Assembly (NCBI RefSeq): GCF_007785775.2
Contig: NZ_VNIK02000014.1
Coordinates: forward strand, 1 to 64,000
Source: Flagellimonas hadalis
Lineage (GTDB): Bacteria; Bacteroidota; Bacteroidia; Flavobacteriales; Flavobacteriaceae
Direction of reading: 5' to 3'
DNA: 64,000 nucleotides
The notes beneath the pieces were generated by a model. The model was not told where the DNA came from, did no database searches, and saw nothing but the letters and a program-made list of their open reading frames with translations. Positions 7,690 through 16,320 of this stretch are shown here, one piece after another. The position numbers and the translations under genes were made by a program. How positions within the stretch are numbered: the first letter of the stretch is position 1; each line of letters starts with the position of its first letter.

Positions 7690-9024
7690 CTATCGATTAA
7701 AGGTGAGCCTTTTCGCATTTTTCTCCCCAGCAAAAACACCATCGTCATACGCCAGGAGGCCATTCACAAAAGTACGCACCACTTTGGAGCCAAAAGTAAC
7801 ACCTTCAAAGGGAGACCAACCACATTTGTAGAGAATATTAGATCTTTTAACCTCGTTTTGGGAATTGCGGTCCACTTGCACCAAGTCTGCATAATATCCT
7901 TCCCGGACAAAGCCGCGACGATCAATATCGAAAAGCTTGGCGGGGTTGTGGCTCATTTTCTCCACGATTCTTTCCAAGGAAATGATTCCCTCCGATTCCT
8001 TTTGGAGCATGGCCAATAGCGCATGTTGCACCAACGGTCCCCCGGACGGTGCCTTGGTGTACGGATTGTTTTTCTCTTCAAGGGTGTGGGGTGCATGGTC
8101 CGTGGCCACCACATCGATGCGATCGTCCAAAAGGGCCTCCCAGAGTTTCGCCCTATCCGTTTTGGTCTTCACGGCCGGGTTCCATTTGATGAACGTTCCC
8201 TTTTCGGCATAGTCCTCATCCGAAAACCACAAATGGTGGATGCAGACTTCTGCCGTGATTTTTTTCTGCTCCAGTGGAATGGCATTGGTGAAAAGGTCCG
8301 TCTCCACTCCCGTGGAAACATGGAACACGTGCAAGCGGGCCCCGGTCCTTTTGGCCAAGGCAATGGCTTTGGAAGAGGACAGGTAGCAGGCCTCCGCGCT
8401 CCGGATGATGGGATGCATGCCTATGGGAATGTCCTCCCCGTACATGGCTTCATATTTCGCCATGTTGGCCCTGATGGTGCCTTCGTCCTCACAATGTGCC
8501 GAAATCACCATTTCCGTATTGCTAAAAATCTTTTCAAGTACCGCTTCGTCATCCACCAGCATATTTCCTGTGGACGAGCCCAGGAACAGTTTCACCCCGG
8601 AACAGGCATTTTTGTCCAAACGTTTCAGTTCTTCCAGATTGTCGTTGGTCCCCCCAAAAAGAAAGGAATAGTTGGCAAAGGAATCCTTGGCCGCAATGGC
8701 CATTTTTTCTTCCAGCTTTTCTATGGTTGTGGTCTGCGGGTTGGTATTGGGCTGCTCCATATAGGTGGTGATCCCCCCGGCAATGGCTGCCCGGCTCTCC
8801 GTGGCAATGTTTCCCTTGTGGGTGAGCCCTGGCTCCCGAAAGTGAACCTGGTCATCGATTACCCCGGGCAACAAAAGGTCCCCTTTAAGGTCAATGACCT
8901 TGGCATGGGCATCGGAAATATCGGGGTCGATGCGGGCAATGAAATCCCCATCGAGCAGCACATCCGTTTCAAAAACGCTGTTCTCATTGACAACTTTGGC
9001 ATTCTTCAACAGTATTTTCGACAT
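7690..9024 (-). CDS. pyrC: Dihydroorotase (PyrC/AllB-like amidohydrolase)
   Basis: 444 residues, typical of type I dihydroorotases. It closes N-carbamoyl-aspartate to dihydroorotate in pyrimidine synthesis. The amidohydrolase signatures are DDQVHFREPGLTHKG near residue 57, SAHCEDE and HVFHVST with metal-ligand His residues, and VATDHAPHT with the catalytic Asp. The first His of the usual H-x-H motif is Gln here (Q-V-H). Other Bacteroidota dihydroorotases appear to share this, from memory. It lies 2 nt behind the GT2 gene and 3 nt before the DUF4296 lipoprotein gene. Confidence 0.9.
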   Translation of the reverse strand: MSKILLKNAKVVNENSVFETDVLLDGDFIARIDPDISDAHAKVIDLKGDLLLPGVIDDQVHFREPGLTHKGNIATESRAAIAGGITTYMEQPNTNPQTTTIEKLEEKMAIAAKDSFANYSFLFGGTNDNLEELKRLDKNACSGVKLFLGSSTGNMLVDDEAVLEKIFSNTEMVISAHCEDEGTIRANMAKYEAMYGEDIPIGMHPIIRSAEACYLSSSKAIALAKRTGARLHVFHVSTGVETDLFTNAIPLEQKKITAEVCIHHLWFSDEDYAEKGTFIKWNPAVKTKTDRAKLWEALLDDRIDVVATDHAPHTLEEKNNPYTKAPSGGPLVQHALLAMLQKESEGIISLERIVEKMSHNPAKLFDIDRRGFVREGYYADLVQVDRNSQNEVKRSNILYKCGWSPFEGVTFGSKVVRTFVNGLLAYDDGVFAGEKNAKRLTFNR

Positions 9025-9026
9025 AA

Positions 9027-9755
9027 CTAAAAGTTCTTTTTAAAGAATATGCTCCTGAATTTCATGGCGATGACGCCAAAAATGGCTTCTCGGATGATGG
9101 CGGAATTCATTTTGGACTTTCCATTGACCCTATCCGTGAATATGATGGAGACTTCCTCGATCTTGAATTTTTTCAGATAGGCCCTGTATTTCATTTCTAT
9201 CTGGAAGGCATAGCCAATAAACCTAACGTTGTCCAGATTGATGGTTTCCAGCACCTTTCTGCGGTAACACACAAAACCGGCAGTGGGGTCGTGTACCTTC
9301 ATCCCGGTGATGATCTTCACATAAAATGACGCACCGTAGGAAAGCAAGATCCGGGCGAGGGGCCAGTTGACCACGTTCACCCCTTTTTTGTACCGTGATC
9401 CCACGGCCATATCGGCCCCGTTCACACAGGCCCTGTGCAGTCGGGAAAGATCGGCAGGGCGATGTGAAAAATCGGCATCCATTTCAAAAATGTACTCGTA
9501 ACCATGTGCCAAGGCCCACTTAAACCCATGGATGTAGGCCGTGCCCAATCCTGATTTCTCCTTTCGCACCTCGAGAAACAACTGTTCGGGAAATGTTTTC
9601 TGCAGCTCCTGTACGCAGGCCGCTGTTCCATCGGGCGAATTGTCATCCACTACCAGCACGTGAAAATCCTTCTTCAGGTCGAAGACCGTTTTCACAATGG
9701 CCTCGATGTTCTCGATTTCATTGAAAGTGGGTATGATCACCAAGCCGTCCGCCAT
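9027..9755 (-). CDS. Polyprenol monophosphomannose synthase-like glycosyltransferase (GT2)
   Basis: 242 residues, the size of dolichol-phosphate-mannose synthase catalytic domains. Motifs are IPTFNEIENI, VVDDNSPDGT, EMDADFSHRP (DXD-type metal site) and GSRYKKG. The family moves a sugar from a nucleotide donor to polyprenyl phosphate at the inner membrane; mannose as the sugar is inference. No membrane anchor is visible. It is the first gene of the GT2-pyrC-DUF4296 operon. It is divergent from a GT39 enzyme at 9878, which belongs to a class that uses polyprenyl-P-sugars, so the two may act in sequence. Confidence 0.88.
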   Translation of the reverse strand: MADGLVIIPTFNEIENIEAIVKTVFDLKKDFHVLVVDDNSPDGTAACVQELQKTFPEQLFLEVRKEKSGLGTAYIHGFKWALAHGYEYIFEMDADFSHRPADLSRLHRACVNGADMAVGSRYKKGVNVVNWPLARILLSYGASFYVKIITGMKVHDPTAGFVCYRRKVLETINLDNVRFIGYAFQIEMKYRAYLKKFKIEEVSIIFTDRVNGKSKMNSAIIREAIFGVIAMKFRSIFFKKNF

Positions 9756-9849
9756 TCATATTGGATTAGAATGTGTCAAAAATACGGTTTTCTGTCTTGC
9801 CTGTGCAAGTTGTCCTGAGCTTTACGTGGACCCTGTTTGCCAATATTTG

Positions 9850-9857
9850 TACCTTTG
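9850..9857 (+). promoter_or_regulatory. -7 box TACCTTTG of the GT39 gene
   Basis: Exact TAnnTTTG, 20 nt before the ATG at 9878. Its place inside a longer upstream reading frame argues for the shorter start. Confidence 0.6.
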
Positions 9858-9877
9858 CGCCATCTAAAATCTATTTG

Positions 9878-11533
9878 ATGTCTCAAAAGTTTCCCAGACT
9901 TTTTATTGTATTGCTGGCCGTTCTTTTTGTGCTGAACCTCGTGCAGGCCTCGATCACGGAGCTCATCTATGATGAGGCCTATTATTGGTACTATGCCCAA
10001 AATATGGCGTGGGGGTATTTTGACCATCCGCCCATGGTGGCCTTTCTTATCAAGTTGAGTAGTTTTCTGTTCGATGGGGAACTGGGGGTCAGGTTCATGA
10101 GCTGTGTCCTTTCTGCGGGCACCTATGTCCTGTTGTGGCTGCTCATCGAAAACCCCAAGAAAAAGGACTACGTGGTGCACTTTTTTCTGTTGGTGTTCTC
10201 CTTTACGTTGATGAACGCCTATGGTTTTTTGACGCTTCCCGATACGCCTTTGTTGTTCTTTACGGCCCTGTTCCTATGGCTCTACAAACATTTTTTGAAG
10301 GCCCCATCCGCTTGGACTACCGTGCTTATGGGCATTGTGATGGCCTGTCTTATGTACAGCAAGTACCACGCGGTCTTGGTGATCCTGTTTGTCTTTCTCT
10401 CGAACGTGAAGCTCATCATGAACAAAAAAGCTTGGCTGGCCGTGGCCATCGCATTGGTCTGCTATCTTCCACACTTTGTGTGGCTCTACCAGAATGATTT
10501 TGTGTCCATCACTTTCCATTTGTATGAAAGGCCCAACCAAGCCTATTCTTTTGAGGGCTTTACCTTGGGCTACTTCCTGAACCTTATTGTGATCATCGGG
10601 CTTTTGTTCTATTGGGTCTATGCCTCGCTCTTCAAGTTCAGGGCCACTGACCAATTCTCCAAGGCACTGGTGTATTTGGTGTACGGTGTACTTATCTTCT
10701 TTTTTGTTTCCAGTTTCAACAGAAGGGTGCAGGCGCAATGGGCCATTGTGATCTCCATTCCGTTGATTGTCATCGCTTTCAACCATCTTTTGGAAAACGC
10801 CAAGAGCAGGAAATGGATGTACCGTATCGGCATCGTGAGCTTGGTACTGCTCTTCTATGCGAGAGCCTGGTTGGTGTATTATCCCCTTTTCCCTAAAGTC
10901 TATGAGACCCATGGCAACAAGGAGTGGGTAAGCGACCTCCACTCCAAGGCAGGAGACGTGCCCATCATTTTTGAAAATTCGTACCGGCGTGCGCCCATGT
11001 ACGAGTTCTATTCGGGAATGCCCGCCATTTCACTGAATAATTTCATGTACCGAAAAAACCAATATTCCATTGATGGCTCCGAGGAACGGGTTCGCGGAAA
11101 AAGGGTACTCTACATTTCCCAATACCGAAAAAGCGGGGACATCAACTATATGCACTTGGACAGCACGCTCTTTTATGGCATTTTTATGGACGATTTCCAG
11201 TCGTACCGATCGCTACAGTGCATTGTGGAAAAGCCACAGACCGGTACCCGGCATGCGTTGAAGGTCTATAATCCGTATCCCTTTGATGTTCCCTTGGAAG
11301 GTTTGAAATATACCATTTCCTACTCCAACGAGCACAAACAGGTGCAGCAGATGCTCCCATTGAAGGTGGACATGGACCCCATCCAAAGGACATTGAACTC
11401 CAAGGACACGGTGTATTATTCTTTTGAGCTACCGTTGCCGAAAATGGAAAATCCGACGTACTTTAGGATTGGGATTTCGGAGAACGGCCTGCCCCCGGGC
11501 CTCAACGGGAAACCTATCAAAATCCACGAATGA
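9878..11533 (+). CDS. GT39 / ArnT-like integral membrane glycosyltransferase
   Basis: 551 residues with about a dozen hydrophobic segments in the first 350 and a soluble periplasmic C-terminal domain. The motif YDEAYYWYYAQ followed by GYFDHPPM near residues 30-50 is the signature of ArnT/PMT-type GT-C enzymes; its acidic residue is catalytic in the family. These enzymes transfer a sugar from a polyprenyl-phosphate carrier to an acceptor in the periplasm. The acceptor is unknown (lipid A, lipid or protein). The ATG at 9878 is chosen over a start at 9773 because the -7 box lies at 9850 and the hydrophobic N-terminus starts there. It overlaps the next gene by 4 bp (ATGA). Confidence 0.88.
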   Translation: MSQKFPRLFIVLLAVLFVLNLVQASITELIYDEAYYWYYAQNMAWGYFDHPPMVAFLIKLSSFLFDGELGVRFMSCVLSAGTYVLLWLLIENPKKKDYVVHFFLLVFSFTLMNAYGFLTLPDTPLLFFTALFLWLYKHFLKAPSAWTTVLMGIVMACLMYSKYHAVLVILFVFLSNVKLIMNKKAWLAVAIALVCYLPHFVWLYQNDFVSITFHLYERPNQAYSFEGFTLGYFLNLIVIIGLLFYWVYASLFKFRATDQFSKALVYLVYGVLIFFFVSSFNRRVQAQWAIVISIPLIVIAFNHLLENAKSRKWMYRIGIVSLVLLFYARAWLVYYPLFPKVYETHGNKEWVSDLHSKAGDVPIIFENSYRRAPMYEFYSGMPAISLNNFMYRKNQYSIDGSEERVRGKRVLYISQYRKSGDINYMHLDSTLFYGIFMDDFQSYRSLQCIVEKPQTGTRHALKVYNPYPFDVPLEGLKYTISYSNEHKQVQQMLPLKVDMDPIQRTLNSKDTVYYSFELPLPKMENPTYFRIGISENGLPPGLNGKPIKIHE

Positions 11534-12186
11534 ACCCGATAGAAAAAGTTGCGCCCTCCCTGGATTGGATGACCATTGTGCTGTTCGCCAGCCTCGTGGT
11601 GATGGCATTGGGAAAGTACATGTACCATTCAAGGTTCCTCAACTTTATCATCTTGCCGTTCAATGACAAATATGTACTGCTCCACAACAAAAAAGGGCAA
11701 CTCCTGAACTGGTTCCACATCCTTTTGACCCTGTTCCAAGTAGTGAACCTTTCGCTGTTCGTCTTCTTCGTGCTAAAAGCTTTTGGGGTACTGCCCGGTG
11801 AAGATCCCTTATGGGTCTTTTTAATGGTACTGGGCGGCTTGGTCCTTTTTCAATTGGTCAAATTGGGTCTCCAGTCCTTCACGGGATTTGTTTTCAATGC
11901 CCAGGAACTCATTGTGGGACTCATTTTCAGCAAAACCTCCTATCTCAATTACAGCAGCATCATTCTGTTCGTTGCCAATGTGATTTTGACCTATATCCTA
12001 AAGGACTCCAAAACCGTAATTTATAGTGCTTTTATCTTAATTCTCCTTATAAATGGCATCGGTGCCATAAAGCTGTTGAAGAACTATCAAAAAGCTATGT
12101 TTCCGTATTTTATGTATTTTATTTTGTACCTTTGCGCACTCGAAATTGCGCCCTTGGTGTTAATTGGAAGCTATCTAAAAGGTTGA
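11530..12186 (+). CDS. DUF4271 membrane protein
   Basis: 218 residues with about six membrane segments. It fits DUF4271, a Bacteroidota family of unknown function that commonly precedes a uroporphyrinogen-III synthase gene, as it does here. The start overlaps the stop of the GT39 gene, so the two are translationally coupled. A -7 box (12127-12134) sits inside its 3' end and would serve the next gene separately. Confidence 0.8.
   Translation: MNPIEKVAPSLDWMTIVLFASLVVMALGKYMYHSRFLNFIILPFNDKYVLLHNKKGQLLNWFHILLTLFQVVNLSLFVFFVLKAFGVLPGEDPLWVFLMVLGGLVLFQLVKLGLQSFTGFVFNAQELIVGLIFSKTSYLNYSSIILFVANVILTYILKDSKTVIYSAFILILLINGIGAIKLLKNYQKAMFPYFMYFILYLCALEIAPLVLIGSYLKG
12127..12134 (+). promoter_or_regulatory. 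-7 box TACCTTTG upstream of the HemD-like gene
   Basis: Exact TAnnTTTG inside the end of the DUF4271 gene, 58 nt before the ATG at 12193. It may add an internal promoter to the operon. Confidence 0.45.
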
Positions 12187-12192
12187 AAACTT

Positions 12193-12936
12193 ATGAAAGT
12201 AAAAACAATTTTGGTTTCCCAACCAGAACCCAAAGTCGAAAATTCCCCCTACTCCCGTTTGATCGAGAAAGAAAAAATTAAAGTGGATTTTAGGCCTTTC
12301 ATACACGTGGAGGGGGTTGAAGCCAAAAATGTTAGGCAGCAGAAGATCGATCTGAACAATTTTACGGCAATCATCCTGACCAGCAGAAATTCTGTGGACC
12401 ATTTTTTCAGGATTGCCGAGGAGATGCGCTTTAAGGTTCCGGACACCATGAAATACTTTTGCCAGTCGGAGGCAGTGGCCTACTACCTGCAAAAGTACGT
12501 AGTGTACAGAAAACGTAAGATCTATGTGGGCAAAAGGACTTTCAATGAATTGATCCCATTGATGAAAAAGTACAAGGATGAAAAATTCCTTCTCCCATCA
12601 TCGGACCAACTGAAACCTTCCGTTCCCGAAGCTTTGAACGAGCTTGGCGTAGATTGGAAACGAGGTATTTTCTACAAGACAGTGATCAGTGACCTGTCCG
12701 ACCTTAGAGATGTTTACTACGACATTCTGGTATTCTTCAGTCCTTCCGGGATCGAGTCCCTTTTGAAGAACTTCCCTGATTTTGAACAGAACAATACCCG
12801 TATCGCCGTATTTGGTAACAGTACCGTAAAAGCAGCCACAGATGCAGGGCTCAGGATAGACATCCAAGCGCCCACGCCGGAGACTCCCTCCATGACCATG
12901 GCACTTCAGAAGTACATTACCAGCGTAAACAAGTAA
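12193..12936 (+). CDS. hemD: Uroporphyrinogen-III synthase-like protein
   Basis: 247 residues with the two-domain HemD layout. VSQPEP near the N-terminus opens the first lobe, FTAIILTSRNSVDHFF the junction region, and DILVFFSPSGIESLL and RIAVFGNSTVKAATDAG the second lobe. HemD closes hydroxymethylbilane to uroporphyrinogen III in haem synthesis. HemD proteins are poorly conserved, so the exact activity is inferred from fold pattern and from the preceding DUF4271 gene. No other haem genes are nearby. A strong terminator follows at 12958. Confidence 0.78.
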   Translation: MKVKTILVSQPEPKVENSPYSRLIEKEKIKVDFRPFIHVEGVEAKNVRQQKIDLNNFTAIILTSRNSVDHFFRIAEEMRFKVPDTMKYFCQSEAVAYYLQKYVVYRKRKIYVGKRTFNELIPLMKKYKDEKFLLPSSDQLKPSVPEALNELGVDWKRGIFYKTVISDLSDLRDVYYDILVFFSPSGIESLLKNFPDFEQNNTRIAVFGNSTVKAATDAGLRIDIQAPTPETPSMTMALQKYITSVNK

Positions 12937-12957
12937 AAAAACTTACTGGAAAAAAGC

Positions 12958-12983
12958 AACGCCCCCGTTTGGGGGCGTTTTTT
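12958..12983 (+). terminator. Rho-independent terminator between hemD and pckA
   Basis: A 9-bp GC-rich stem AACGCCCCC / GGGGGCGTT with loop GTTT is followed by T6. The minus strand also has a T run after the stem, so it can stop pckA transcription too. Confidence 0.9.
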
Positions 12984-12987
12984 GTTT

Positions 12988-14604
12988 CTAGAAGGCATAC
13001 CGTTGGGGGCCGCCTCGCCTGATTTCCTCGCTGGCGAAGGCTTCAAACTTTTTAAAGTTTTCCCTGAAGGCATTCGTCAACTTGAAAGCCGTGGTATAGT
13101 AGGCCTCATCATTGTTCCATGTGGCCCTTGGGCTCAACACCTCGGTCGGAACGCCCGGACATTCCCTGGGCTGTGCCACGCCAAAAACGGAATGGATATG
13201 GTATCTGTCATAGCTGTAAAGTCCAAGATCCCCCCGAAGTGCCGCACTGATCATGGCACGGGTATATTTTAGTTTCATACGGGTCCCGACCCCATAAGGT
13301 CCGCCGGTCCACCCGGTATTGATCAACCATACGTCCACACCCGATTCCTTCATCTTCTTACTCAACATTTCTGCATACTTGGCAGGATGCAACGGCATAA
13401 AAGGCGCTCCAAAACAAGCAGAGAAGGAGGGTTGTGGCTCCACCACGCCCGCTTCGGTGCCGGCCACTTTGGCCGTATAGCCCGAAATAAAGTGATAGGC
13501 CGCTTGGGCAGGGGTCAATTTTGATATCGGGGGCAGTACCCCAAAGGCATCGGCAGTAAGGAAAAAGATGTTCTTCACGTTCTTGCCTATGGAGGGCTCC
13601 TGTATGTTTTCAATATGCTCTATAGGATAGCTCACCCTGGTGTTCTGGGTAATGGAGGTATTTGCAAAATCCACCACACCGTTTCCGTCCATAATCACAT
13701 TTTCCAGAATGGCCCCTCTCTTGATAGCTCCGTAGATCTCAGGCTCATTTTCTTCGGAAAGGTCAATGACCTTGGCATAGCAGCCTCCCTCAAAATTAAA
13801 AACGGTATTTGCCGCGGTCCATCCGTGCTCGTCGTCGCCGATCAGTTTTCTGTCCGGATCGGTGGAAAGCGTGGTCTTCCCTGTACCGGAAAGGCCAAAA
13901 AAGATGGCCGTGTCACCTTCTTCGCCCACATTGGCGGAACAGTGCATGGGCAAGGTGTTCTTATAAACGGGCAGGATGAAGTTCAATGCCGAGAAAATCC
14001 CTTTTTTGATCTCCCCTGTGTATCCAGTACCCCCGATCAGGGCAATTTTTCGCGTAAAATTGAGAATGGCAAAGTTGTGCTGGCGTGTTCCGTCCACTTC
14101 TGGAACGGCCTTGAATCCCGGTGCGTTCACCACGGTCCATTCCGGTTCAAAATCTTCCAGTTCCGCTTCTGTGGGCCGCAAGAACATGTTGTACGCAAAC
14201 ATATTGGACCAAGGGTATTCGTTGATGACCCTGATGTTCAACTTGTAATCTGGGTCTGCACAGGCATACGAATCCCTGACGAACAGTTCCTTTTCGTTCA
14301 GGTACTGGATGACTTTGTCATAGAGTCTGTCAAACTTTTCACTGTCAAAAGGAATATTGATATCCCCCCACCAAACTTTATCTTCCGTAATGGCATCTTT
14401 CACGATAAAACGATCCTTGGGGGACCGTCCTGTAAACTCTCCCGTGTTCACGGCCAAGGCACCCGAGGAAGCCTCTTTCCCCATCCCTTTTTCCAAGGTG
14501 ATGTCGTGGAGCTCATCCGGTGAAAGTTGATACTGGAAATTGTCATGCTTGATTCCGTAGGACCTTAACGAAATCGTTTTCGATGTTGAAGCAGAATCCT
14601 TCAT
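12988..14604 (-). CDS. pckA: Phosphoenolpyruvate carboxykinase (ATP)
   Basis: 538 residues, normal for ATP-dependent PEPCK. It converts oxaloacetate and ATP to PEP, CO2 and ADP, the first committed step of gluconeogenesis. FTGRSPKDRF near residue 53 is the substrate-binding site, GLSGTGKTTLS near 245 the P-loop-type kinase-1a motif, and IGDDEHGW the metal-binding kinase-2 motif. The ATG at 14604 gives a normal N-terminus. A -7 box lies 21 nt upstream. The 247-bp gap upstream contains the divergent promoter region of an SH3 lipoprotein gene and no other feature I can support. Confidence 0.97.
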   Translation of the reverse strand: MKDSASTSKTISLRSYGIKHDNFQYQLSPDELHDITLEKGMGKEASSGALAVNTGEFTGRSPKDRFIVKDAITEDKVWWGDINIPFDSEKFDRLYDKVIQYLNEKELFVRDSYACADPDYKLNIRVINEYPWSNMFAYNMFLRPTEAELEDFEPEWTVVNAPGFKAVPEVDGTRQHNFAILNFTRKIALIGGTGYTGEIKKGIFSALNFILPVYKNTLPMHCSANVGEEGDTAIFFGLSGTGKTTLSTDPDRKLIGDDEHGWTAANTVFNFEGGCYAKVIDLSEENEPEIYGAIKRGAILENVIMDGNGVVDFANTSITQNTRVSYPIEHIENIQEPSIGKNVKNIFFLTADAFGVLPPISKLTPAQAAYHFISGYTAKVAGTEAGVVEPQPSFSACFGAPFMPLHPAKYAEMLSKKMKESGVDVWLINTGWTGGPYGVGTRMKLKYTRAMISAALRGDLGLYSYDRYHIHSVFGVAQPRECPGVPTEVLSPRATWNNDEAYYTTAFKLTNAFRENFKKFEAFASEEIRRGGPQRYAF

Positions 14605-14625
14605 CTGTTTGTTTTAATGTTAGTG

Positions 14626-14633
14626 CAAAGCTA
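14626..14633 (-). promoter_or_regulatory. -7 box TAGCTTTG of pckA
   Basis: Exact TAnnTTTG on the minus strand, 21 nt upstream of the pckA start. Confidence 0.6.
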
Positions 14634-14851
14634 GAAAATAATACTTTTTCGACCTTCTATTTGTCTTTGTATTTCCAATACTTTAAGATGAAATACCGTT
14701 AAATTATTTTTTCCATCAAAACTGTAGATGTTGATCAATAGGCGATTATTGACCCAATCTTGCCCATCCGTCAACCCAAACACATCATCCGTCAATTTAC
14801 AGCGGTGCCATTTCGGTGCTATCCCTATATTTTGCCCCTAAAACTTTATCT

Positions 14852-15835
14852 ATGAAAACATCAAAAAAAACATGTATCATCTATTTTCTGCTTGTACTGG
14901 GGTACGGCTGCAATTCCACGCCCAACAAGAACACTGAACTGAATTCAGAAGCAACTTGGTCCGACGATTCAAAAACATCGGAAGAAACCGGCGCGGAGCC
15001 ATATGCTACTTGCCTATGGCCAAAGGTTGGTTTACGTGACAACCCAGGCAGAAAAGATGCGAAGTACATCACTACCATTTATTTTGGGGAAAAAGTAGAG
15101 TTCCTTGACGAAAAACAAATTGCCGACGATGACAAGGAATATATAAAAGTGAAGCTGTCCGATGGAAACGAAGGCTGGGTCTATAAGCACTTATTTGCCA
15201 TTGGTGGAAAGTTGGGTATTGTGAACGGGCAAAGGGAATTGTATAAAAGGCCGGATATCATGACCTACGTGGGCGAAAAGTTGGAGCCTATGGACATGGT
15301 GGTCATTTTTGACGGAGAACAGGACGGATGGAATGAAGTCGTGAGTTTAAAGAAAGAGAAAAAAGGTTGGATACAGGGACAAGCGAACATCATCCAAAAT
15401 GAACTTGATGTGAAGTTGGGGATACTATATTGGCGTGCCATGGAAGAAGGAGGTGACAAGAAATATGAACTGCTTGAAAATATCATGGACAATCCCAACT
15501 TTAAAAAGTCCAAGCTCATTGAAGAGGTGAGTAAGGCATTGTATGGGAATCCGGGTTCAGAAGAAGCTTTCTATATTGATGAGTTGGATCAGTTCCAAAA
15601 TCTACCTTCCAATAAACTGGGCATCACTTCCAAAACTGTTAACGTCGTGGATGAGCCTAGCACAAGTTCTGAAGAAGTCCTATTTCAAGTCGAAAAAGGG
15701 GACATCTGTGACATCATTGAACAAAGCTCTTCTTTGGAAGAAGTCAACGGTAACACTGATCGTTGGTATAAAATCAATTTTAATGGAAAGGTAGGTTGGG
15801 TTTTTGGCCATCATACTTCCAAAAAAAGAAATTGA
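14852..15835 (+). CDS. Lipoprotein with two bacterial SH3-like domains
   Basis: 327 residues. The N-terminus is a lipoprotein signal peptide (VLGYGC, Cys about residue 20). Two SH3b-like segments are visible: one at about residues 50-110 (VGLRDNPG ... WVYKHLF) and one at the C-terminus (about 265-325; VNVVDEPSTSSEE ... GWVFGHH). Between them is a charged helical linker. SH3b domains usually bind peptidoglycan or act as protein docking modules, so a cell-envelope role is likely but unproven. The ATG at 14852 is chosen because the signal peptide begins there. The convergent DUF423 gene ends 6 nt downstream. Confidence 0.8.
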   Translation: MKTSKKTCIIYFLLVLGYGCNSTPNKNTELNSEATWSDDSKTSEETGAEPYATCLWPKVGLRDNPGRKDAKYITTIYFGEKVEFLDEKQIADDDKEYIKVKLSDGNEGWVYKHLFAIGGKLGIVNGQRELYKRPDIMTYVGEKLEPMDMVVIFDGEQDGWNEVVSLKKEKKGWIQGQANIIQNELDVKLGILYWRAMEEGGDKKYELLENIMDNPNFKKSKLIEEVSKALYGNPGSEEAFYIDELDQFQNLPSNKLGITSKTVNVVDEPSTSSEEVLFQVEKGDICDIIEQSSSLEEVNGNTDRWYKINFNGKVGWVFGHHTSKKRN

Positions 15836-15841
15836 CCCTTT

Positions 15842-16243
15842 TTATTCAACCTCTTTCATTCCTTTCGCTTTCAACACAAAATATCCCAAAAACACCCATC
15901 CCAAAATGAGGAAAACTCCCCCGATCGGTGTCAAAAATCCTATGCTTTTAAAGTCGAACGAGGTCAAACTGTTCAGGGCCAATAGATAGATGGAGAACGA
16001 GAACAGCAGCACTCCCACAACAATCAAGGTAAAGACCCTTTTTTTATGGGCCTCTGCCAAGTTTGGCCAAATTCCCAAAAAAAGAAGAAAAAGGGCATGG
16101 TACATCTGGTAGCGGACGCCCACCTCAAAGGTCTCAATGGAGGACGCATCCACCAACTTCTCCAGTCCATGTGCCCCAAAAGCACCCAAAATAATGGCCA
16201 AAGCTCCCAATAGGATACCAATCAACACAATTGTTCTGTTCAT
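15842..16243 (-). CDS. DUF423 membrane protein
   Basis: 133 residues with four hydrophobic segments and the DUF423 N-terminal pattern GAFGAHGLE near residue 20, followed by YQMYHALFLL. This small membrane family is widespread and of unknown function. The ATG at 16243 gives the usual family length; a longer frame upstream lacks family similarity. It is a single gene between two genes of opposite orientation. Confidence 0.88.
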   Translation of the reverse strand: MNRTIVLIGILLGALAIILGAFGAHGLEKLVDASSIETFEVGVRYQMYHALFLLFLGIWPNLAEAHKKRVFTLIVVGVLLFSFSIYLLALNSLTSFDFKSIGFLTPIGGVFLILGWVFLGYFVLKAKGMKEVE

Positions 16244-16320
16244 AACTTTATATGCTATTTTTTTTAAAAATATAACAATTTGATACCTTAGTATCCTTCT
16301 AACAAAAGTAAGCAAAACCT

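Noticed and set aside
9773..9877. N-terminal extension of the GT39 protein
   Set aside because: The extension contains the promoter box at 9850 and no family similarity; similar reasoning removes extensions at 18644, 21258, 27478, 30599, 39903, 41462, 51043 and 61245.
12900..12925. TGGCAC inside the hemD gene as a sigma-54 site
   Set aside because: The -12 element is absent at the required distance. The same holds for the other TGGCAC sites I inspected, for example at about 28904, 44211 and 53482.
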